Positions 31,881-35,372 of a stretch of DNA of 35,372 nt are shown here, piece by piece (the first letter of the stretch is position 1; each line of letters begins with the position of its first letter). The position numbers and the translations under genes were made by a program. The notes under the pieces were generated by a model. The model worked only from the letters and a program-made list of their open reading frames with translations. It ran no database searches and was not told the origin of the DNA. Source of the DNA: Glycomyces luteolus (GTDB lineage Bacteria; Actinomycetota; Actinomycetes; Mycobacteriales; Micromonosporaceae); assembly GCF_027622875.1 (NCBI RefSeq), contig NZ_JAPZVP010000030.1, positions 1 through 35,372 on the forward strand, in the 5' to 3' direction.

Positions 31881-34340
31881 TCAGTCCCTGTCAGGCGGCG
31901 TGGTCGCTCCGGGGGGCGTCTCGCCCTCTTCGGGCTTCTCGTCCTCCTTGTAGTCCTTGCCGTTCGAGATGAGGATGTACACCGGCGCGCCGCTGGGCGC
32001 CGAGCCGGTCGGCGTGGTCGTGAACGCCTCGCCCTCCTTGCAGTCGGAGTCGTACTGACCGCTGGCGATCTCGGCGTCGAACCCGGCGCCGGAGACGCGC
32101 GAGCGCGCCTCGTCGGCGTCCATGCAGTCGATCGACGGGATCGAGACCAGGTTCTTCCCGTTGACCATGTCGTCGGTGGGCTTGGGCCAGTTCTCCTCTT
32201 CGAGGTCGCGGACGGCGTCCTTGAGGATCGCGACACCGGCCGCCTTCACCGAGTCCTTCAGCGACGAGGTGGCGACGTCCGCTCGGTGTGTCGAATCAGG
32301 GTCGCCGACGAACGTGGCGGTGGCGGCGTTCGGGGTCGCGCCGATGAACCAGTACGACCGGTTCGAGTCGGCGGTCCCGGTCTTGCCGAAGAGCGGCCGC
32401 CCGAAGTCCCCGGTGTAGCGGGCGGCGGTACCGGTGCCGGAGCACTGGGAACCCTCGGGGCTCTGGCCCACCACGCAGCGCCCGGCGCTGACGGCCGCGT
32501 ACGCGACCTCCTCGGAGAACGCCTGGTTGCATTGCGGCGCAGCGGCTTCGGTCCATTCCTTGCCGTCAGAGCCGATCACCTTCATGACCGGAAGCGGCTC
32601 GCAGTGGACCCCGCCCGCGGCGACTGTGGCATAGGACTCGGCCATTTCCAGCGGCGTCGTCGAGTGGAGGCCGAGGGTGAAGGTGCCCTGGGACTCGTCG
32701 ATGCTGCCGTCCTCGTACGCCTCGTTCAGCGGGGAGTTGTAGAAGTCGACGCCGGACGCGACGGCCGCTTCGTAGGCGGCGCTGACGCCGACCATCTCCT
32801 GAAGCCGCACGAACGCGGTGTTGGAGGAGCGGCCGAACATGCCCCACATGTTCAGCGGCGCCGAGGACCAGTTGCTGTCGTTCGTCGGGCACCAGTGCGC
32901 GTACTGCACCTCGCCTCGCTGGAACGGTTGGCAGTCGGATTCGGATTCGTCAAGCGAGGCGCCGCTCATGAGGTACTGGGAGGTGTACCTGCCGGGTGAG
33001 GGGATGCGGGTCTCCAGGGGGTAGCCCTTGTCAAGGGCTGCAAGCATGGTGAACATCTTGAAGGTCGAGCCGCCCGGGTAGCCGTTGACCTTTTCGTTGC
33101 CGCTGAGCAGCGGGATGGTCGTGTTCGGGTAGTTCGACGGCTTGCTGTCGTCGCCGTCGGTCCGGGGTTTGTTCTCGGTCTGGTCGAGGCTGTAGTTGCG
33201 GTTCACGGCCATCGCGCGGACGTGCCCGGTGCCCGGGGTGATGGTGACCGAGCCGAGCGCGGCGGAGTTGTTGACGCTCACCTCTTCGGTGAGGCGCTCG
33301 GTGGCCTGGTTCTGGAGGTCGGCGTCGAGGCTGGTGACGATCCGGAAGCCGCCGCGCTTGAGCAGGCTCATACGGTCGCGTTCGGTCTCGCCGAAGGCCT
33401 CCTGGCTCGCCCACCACTCCTTGAAGTAGTCGCAGAAGAAGCCCCAGTTGGGGGTCGCGACGTCGACGCATTCGCTGCGGACGGGGCGCGGGTTCAGGCC
33501 GAGCGGCTGGGCTTTGGCCTCGTCGGCCGCGGCCTGGTCGAGGGTGCCGAGGCCGACCATGCGGTCGAGGACCCAGTTGCGGCGGTCCACGATGTCCTTG
33601 TCGTCGCCTTCGCCGTCGAGGAGGCCGTCGGCGAAGGAGGGGAACTTCGGCAGCGAGGCGAGGGTCGCGGCCTCGGCGGCGGTGAGATCGCTCGGCGGCT
33701 TGTTGAAGTAGGCGTACGACCCGGCGTGGACCCCGTAGGCCTGGTTGCCGAGGTAGATCACGTTCAGGTAGCCCTCGAGGATCTCCTCTTTGGACATCGT
33801 TTCTTCGATGCCCATGGCGTAGCGGGCTTCCCGGAGCTTGCGGTCGTACGTGTCCTCGGACGCGGCGATCACTTCGTCGATGGTTGAAGCCGAGTAGATC
33901 AGGGTATTGCGTACGAACTGCATGGTGAGGGTCGACGCCCCCTGGGAGTCGCCGCCTTGGTTCGCCACGGCGGCCCGGATGATCCCGGCCCAGTCGACCC
34001 CGTTGTGCTCGTAGAACTTCGAGTCCTCGGCGGCCAGGAGCGCGTCGATCATGACCGGGGAGACCTCGTCGAGGGTGACCTCGCGGCGGTTCTCTTCGTA
34101 GAAGGAGGTGATGAGCGTCTCGCCATCGGAGGCGTACACATAGGTCGTCTGCGGCAGGGTGGGTTTGGTGAGTTCCGTCGGCAGCGACTCGAACGAGTCG
34201 ACGCTGTTCTCGGCAACGAGGCCGCCGAGTCCGACGAGGGGGAAGGCGGCCGCGGCCGCGAGCACGCCGGCGAGCACACCGCAGATCAGCAGCGCGATGC
34301 CGTCCCTCAAGGGACTCCGGTCGCGTTTCAAGGTCTCCAC
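31881..34340 (-). CDS. ponA2: Class A penicillin-binding protein with PASTA domain (PonA2-like)
   Basis: An 819-residue bifunctional cell-wall synthase. One TM helix (about 14-38) precedes the glycosyltransferase GT51 domain (about 75-250) with catalytic Glu105 in 'LLAAEDSKFYEHNGVDW' and 'GASTLTMQFVRN'. The transpeptidase domain has Ser425-Thr-Phe-Lys428 (S-x-x-K), S-x-N as 'RSSNTAF' and 'GKTGTADSN' (K-T-G). A single PASTA domain (about 730-795, muropeptide or beta-lactam-like binding) and an acidic tail complete it. It polymerises and cross-links peptidoglycan outside the membrane. It has a GTG start at 34340 with GAGG just upstream. The WhiB4-like gene is divergent, as in mycobacteria (Rv3682-Rv3681c). 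Confidence 0.95.
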   Translation of the reverse strand: METLKRDRSPLRDGIALLICGVLAGVLAAAAAFPLVGLGGLVAENSVDSFESLPTELTKPTLPQTTYVYASDGETLITSFYEENRREVTLDEVSPVMIDALLAAEDSKFYEHNGVDWAGIIRAAVANQGGDSQGASTLTMQFVRNTLIYSASTIDEVIAASEDTYDRKLREARYAMGIEETMSKEEILEGYLNVIYLGNQAYGVHAGSYAYFNKPPSDLTAAEAATLASLPKFPSFADGLLDGEGDDKDIVDRRNWVLDRMVGLGTLDQAAADEAKAQPLGLNPRPVRSECVDVATPNWGFFCDYFKEWWASQEAFGETERDRMSLLKRGGFRIVTSLDADLQNQATERLTEEVSVNNSAALGSVTITPGTGHVRAMAVNRNYSLDQTENKPRTDGDDSKPSNYPNTTIPLLSGNEKVNGYPGGSTFKMFTMLAALDKGYPLETRIPSPGRYTSQYLMSGASLDESESDCQPFQRGEVQYAHWCPTNDSNWSSAPLNMWGMFGRSSNTAFVRLQEMVGVSAAYEAAVASGVDFYNSPLNEAYEDGSIDESQGTFTLGLHSTTPLEMAESYATVAAGGVHCEPLPVMKVIGSDGKEWTEAAAPQCNQAFSEEVAYAAVSAGRCVVGQSPEGSQCSGTGTAARYTGDFGRPLFGKTGTADSNRSYWFIGATPNAATATFVGDPDSTHRADVATSSLKDSVKAAGVAILKDAVRDLEEENWPKPTDDMVNGKNLVSIPSIDCMDADEARSRVSGAGFDAEIASGQYDSDCKEGEAFTTTPTGSAPSGAPVYILISNGKDYKEDEKPEEGETPPGATTPPDRD

Positions 34341-34568
34341 CGCCTCAGATTAGAACGAACGTCGGGAAGTGCGGCACGGCAGCATCCGGAATCGGAAGGC
34401 GGCTCGCATGCAAGGCCAGATGTATGCCCGCAATTGATACGCCGCAATCCGGAAGAGCGGATGCGTCCGTATCGGAATCGTTATTATCGCGAGCTGTCAT
34501 CGCGTAATTGATCGGAGGGGTGAAGCCGTCCCACGGAGTCCGATTTTCGTCTCGGAGAGTAGTCAAAC

Positions 34569-34587
34569 CCTTACGAGAGGTGTAAGG
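34569..34587. repeat. Inverted repeat CCTTAC-GAGAGGT-GTAAGG upstream of whiB4
   Basis: Perfect 6-bp arms around a 7-bp spacer, 95 bp before the chosen whiB start. It may be an operator; no regulator is assigned. Confidence 0.5.
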
Positions 34588-34609
34588 TCCGTTCTGACGG
34601 CCACATTGT

Positions 34610-34625
34610 GTGATCGAAAGATCAC
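34610..34625. repeat. Inverted repeat GTGATC-GAAA-GATCAC upstream of whiB4
   Basis: Perfect 6-bp arms with a 4-nt spacer, 57 bp before the chosen whiB start. In the leader RNA it would form a GAAA-loop hairpin; on DNA it could be a cAMP-receptor-protein-like or other dimer site (GTG...CAC halves). Confidence 0.55.
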
Positions 34626-34681
34626 TCGAATGTAGTCGTCGGGGGGTATGAAGGGAAAGATCTCACGGGGAGGTCATGCGG

Positions 34682-35191
34682 ATGGGACTGCTGATCGACT
34701 GGACGACCAAGGCGCTATGTCAGGAAGGTGATCCTGACGCCCTGTTCGTGCAAGGAGCAGAGCAGAACAACGCGAAGAAAGTGTGCCGCGGCTGTCCGGT
34801 ACGGCTGGAATGTCTCGCCGACGCGCTCGACAATCGCATCGAGTTCGGCGTCTGGGGCGGCATGACCGAGCGGGAGCGGAGGGCACTGCTGCGCAGGCAC
34901 GCGGACGTCCGCTCCTGGAGAGCGGTCTTCGAGGTCGCACTTGAGGAGGAGCAGCGAAGCGCCCGCAAGGGGAACCGGCGCCGGATACCGGTGGACATCA
35001 ACTTCTTACCGGCGAGCCTCTCGAAGAAAGGCACGACCACCGCGCCTGGACGGCACCACCGTCCGGGCGCGTTTTTCATGCCCTGTGGAAAACTCCGCGC
35101 CTCACGAACAGGCAAAATAAACAACCCTCACGAAGTTATCCACAGGCGGAAAACAGTGTTTGGCGTTCACTACCGGGCATGTGATTGTTGA
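34682..35191 (+). CDS. whiB4: WhiB-family Fe-S transcription factor (WhiB4/WblA type) with an abnormal read-through tail
   Basis: The WhiB domain covers residues 1-90: Cys13, Cys35, Cys38 and Cys44 bind a [4Fe-4S] cluster ('KALCQEGDPDALFVQG', 'KKVCRGCPVRLECLADAL'), with the conserved 'EFGVWGGMTERERRALLRR' turn. The sequence is of the WhiB4/WblA class, an O2/NO-responsive regulator. The second ATG (34682) is preferred because GGGGAGG is 8 bp upstream but only 2 bp from the ATG at 34676. The frame stays open to 35191 (169 residues), but WhiB4 is normally about 118 residues, and a strong terminator (35041-35076) lies at residue ~120. The last ~50 residues look non-coding: a lost stop codon is likely. 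Confidence 0.88.
   Translation: MGLLIDWTTKALCQEGDPDALFVQGAEQNNAKKVCRGCPVRLECLADALDNRIEFGVWGGMTERERRALLRRHADVRSWRAVFEVALEEEQRSARKGNRRRIPVDINFLPASLSKKGTTTAPGRHHRPGAFFMPCGKLRASRTGKINNPHEVIHRRKTVFGVHYRACDC
35041..35076 (+). terminator. Intrinsic terminator inside the 3' part of the whiB4 reading frame
   Basis: CGCGCCTGGACGG (35041-35053) pairs with CCGTCCGGGCGCG (35059-35071) with one T-G wobble: a 13-bp stem, 5-nt loop CACCA, then TTTTT (35072-35076). It is well formed, yet no stop codon of the WhiB frame precedes it. Confidence 0.88.
35084..35144. promoter_or_regulatory. Two DnaA-box-like 9-mers in inverted orientation
   Basis: TTATCCACA (35136-35144) is a perfect consensus DnaA box. TGTGGAAAA (35084-35092) is the reverse complement of the consensus with one mismatch. 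An AT-rich run (GGCAAAATAAACAACC) lies between them. No dnaA or dnaN gene is near, so this is not shown to be oriC. Confidence 0.5.
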
Positions 35192-35372
35192 GTGAAAAAA
35201 CGACTGCTTTAGGTGGAGGAGGAGCGAAGCAGGAGACCGGTCCCGGCAGGACTGGCGGCGAAGAGGGAACCCCGGGGGCCGCCCCCGAAGACCGAGCGCG
35301 GGTGCACCCGCGCGCGGCGCCTGCCGGCACACCTCGCCCGGGGCACCCGGGGGGCGAGGCCCGCCCGCGGGG
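35192..35372. other. Right-edge intergenic stretch with GC-rich palindromes
   Basis: No gene is supported up to the window end. GCGCGGGTGCACCCGCGC (35296-35313) is a perfect 18-bp palindrome, and CCCCGGGGG-type runs surround it. It may be a terminator of a gene beyond the edge or a regulatory site. Confidence 0.4.

Larger units (their letters stand above)
34341..34681. promoter_or_regulatory. Divergent regulatory region between ponA2 and whiB4
   Basis: 341 bases, less GC-rich than the genes. It holds two inverted repeats near whiB: CCTTAC/GTAAGG (34569-34587) and GTGATC-GAAA-GATCAC (34610-34625). A 73-codon minus-strand frame here was rejected. The ribosome-binding site GGGGAGG (34667-34673) precedes whiB. 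Confidence 0.6.

Noticed and set aside
34345..34566. A 73-codon minus-strand frame between ponA2 and whiB4
   Set aside because: It has no ribosome-binding site, no recognisable product, and occupies the divergent promoter region.
35084..35144. DnaA boxes considered as the chromosomal origin
   Set aside because: There are only two boxes and no dnaA, dnaN, recF or gyr genes; oriC in actinomycetes carries many boxes next to dnaA.

Overview
The window is high-GC DNA from an actinomycete (Actinomycetota). The evidence is strong third-position G/C bias, GTG/TTG starts, a WhiB regulator next to a class A penicillin-binding protein (the whiB4-ponA2 arrangement known from mycobacteria), a DUF3151 protein, a mycothiol-dependent-enzyme-type (MDMPI) protein, and a Ser/Thr kinase with LppU-like extracellular repeats. 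A finer placement, for example Glycomycetaceae-like, would be a guess. I see no plasmid, phage or CRISPR signature. Mobile-element traces are the tail of a DDE transposase at the left edge and a TnpB N-terminal fragment near 14.3 kb.

Layout: (1) 1-600, transposase tail and decayed DNA. (2) 0.6-4.4 kb, small regulator/enzyme/efflux units: an XRE-cupin repressor divergent from a methyltransferase and a DHA2-type exporter, then an HxlR regulator divergent from a DUF1330 protein, with two palindromic operators between them. (3) 4.9-8.3 kb, an FtsJ/RlmM-like RNA 2'-O-methyltransferase, a membrane Ser/Thr kinase with three extracellular four-cysteine repeats, and a possible ~60-nt small RNA ending in a strong terminator. 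(4) 8.3-12.2 kb, a haloalkane-dehalogenase-family hydrolase with two SnoaL/NTF2-like proteins, facing a MarR regulator across an array of CTAACG half-sites, plus a convergent class 3 aldehyde dehydrogenase. (5) 12.3-14.2 kb, a ChaA-type cation/proton antiporter and a TauE/SafE permease that end tail to tail with overlapping stop codons. (6) 14.3-15.2 kb, a TnpB-derived ORF lacking the whole RuvC domain, followed by five strong inverted repeats. (7) 15.2-17.3 kb, a monofunctional catalase divergent from a Fur/CatR-type regulator, with a perfect Fur-like box between them. (8) 17.5-21.5 kb, an AGCS amino-acid symporter, NhaA, a DUF3151 protein and a Tat-exported Rieske lipoprotein. (9) 21.7-24.4 kb, an acyl-CoA dehydrogenase and carboxyltransferase operon behind a perfect 18-bp palindrome. 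(10) 24.4-27.2 kb, a repeat-rich intergenic stretch and an acyltransferase-3/SGNH protein. (11) 27.2-31.8 kb, deoD, tRNA-Ser(CGA), wrbA, an MDMPI-family protein, a membrane EEP-family hydrolase and an orphan MacB-type ATPase. (12) 31.9-35.4 kb, ponA2-like and whiB4-like genes.

Most of the window is chromosomal housekeeping and small self-regulated modules: a regulator divergent from its likely targets with visible palindromes between them recurs five times. The most unusual signals are the WhiB reading frame that runs through a textbook terminator, two DnaA-box-like 9-mers just downstream of that terminator, the RuvC-less TnpB ORF with its structured 3' flank, the triplicated sensor repeats on the kinase, and the candidate small RNA. 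Many long open frames in this DNA are GC-driven shadows of real genes and are left out.
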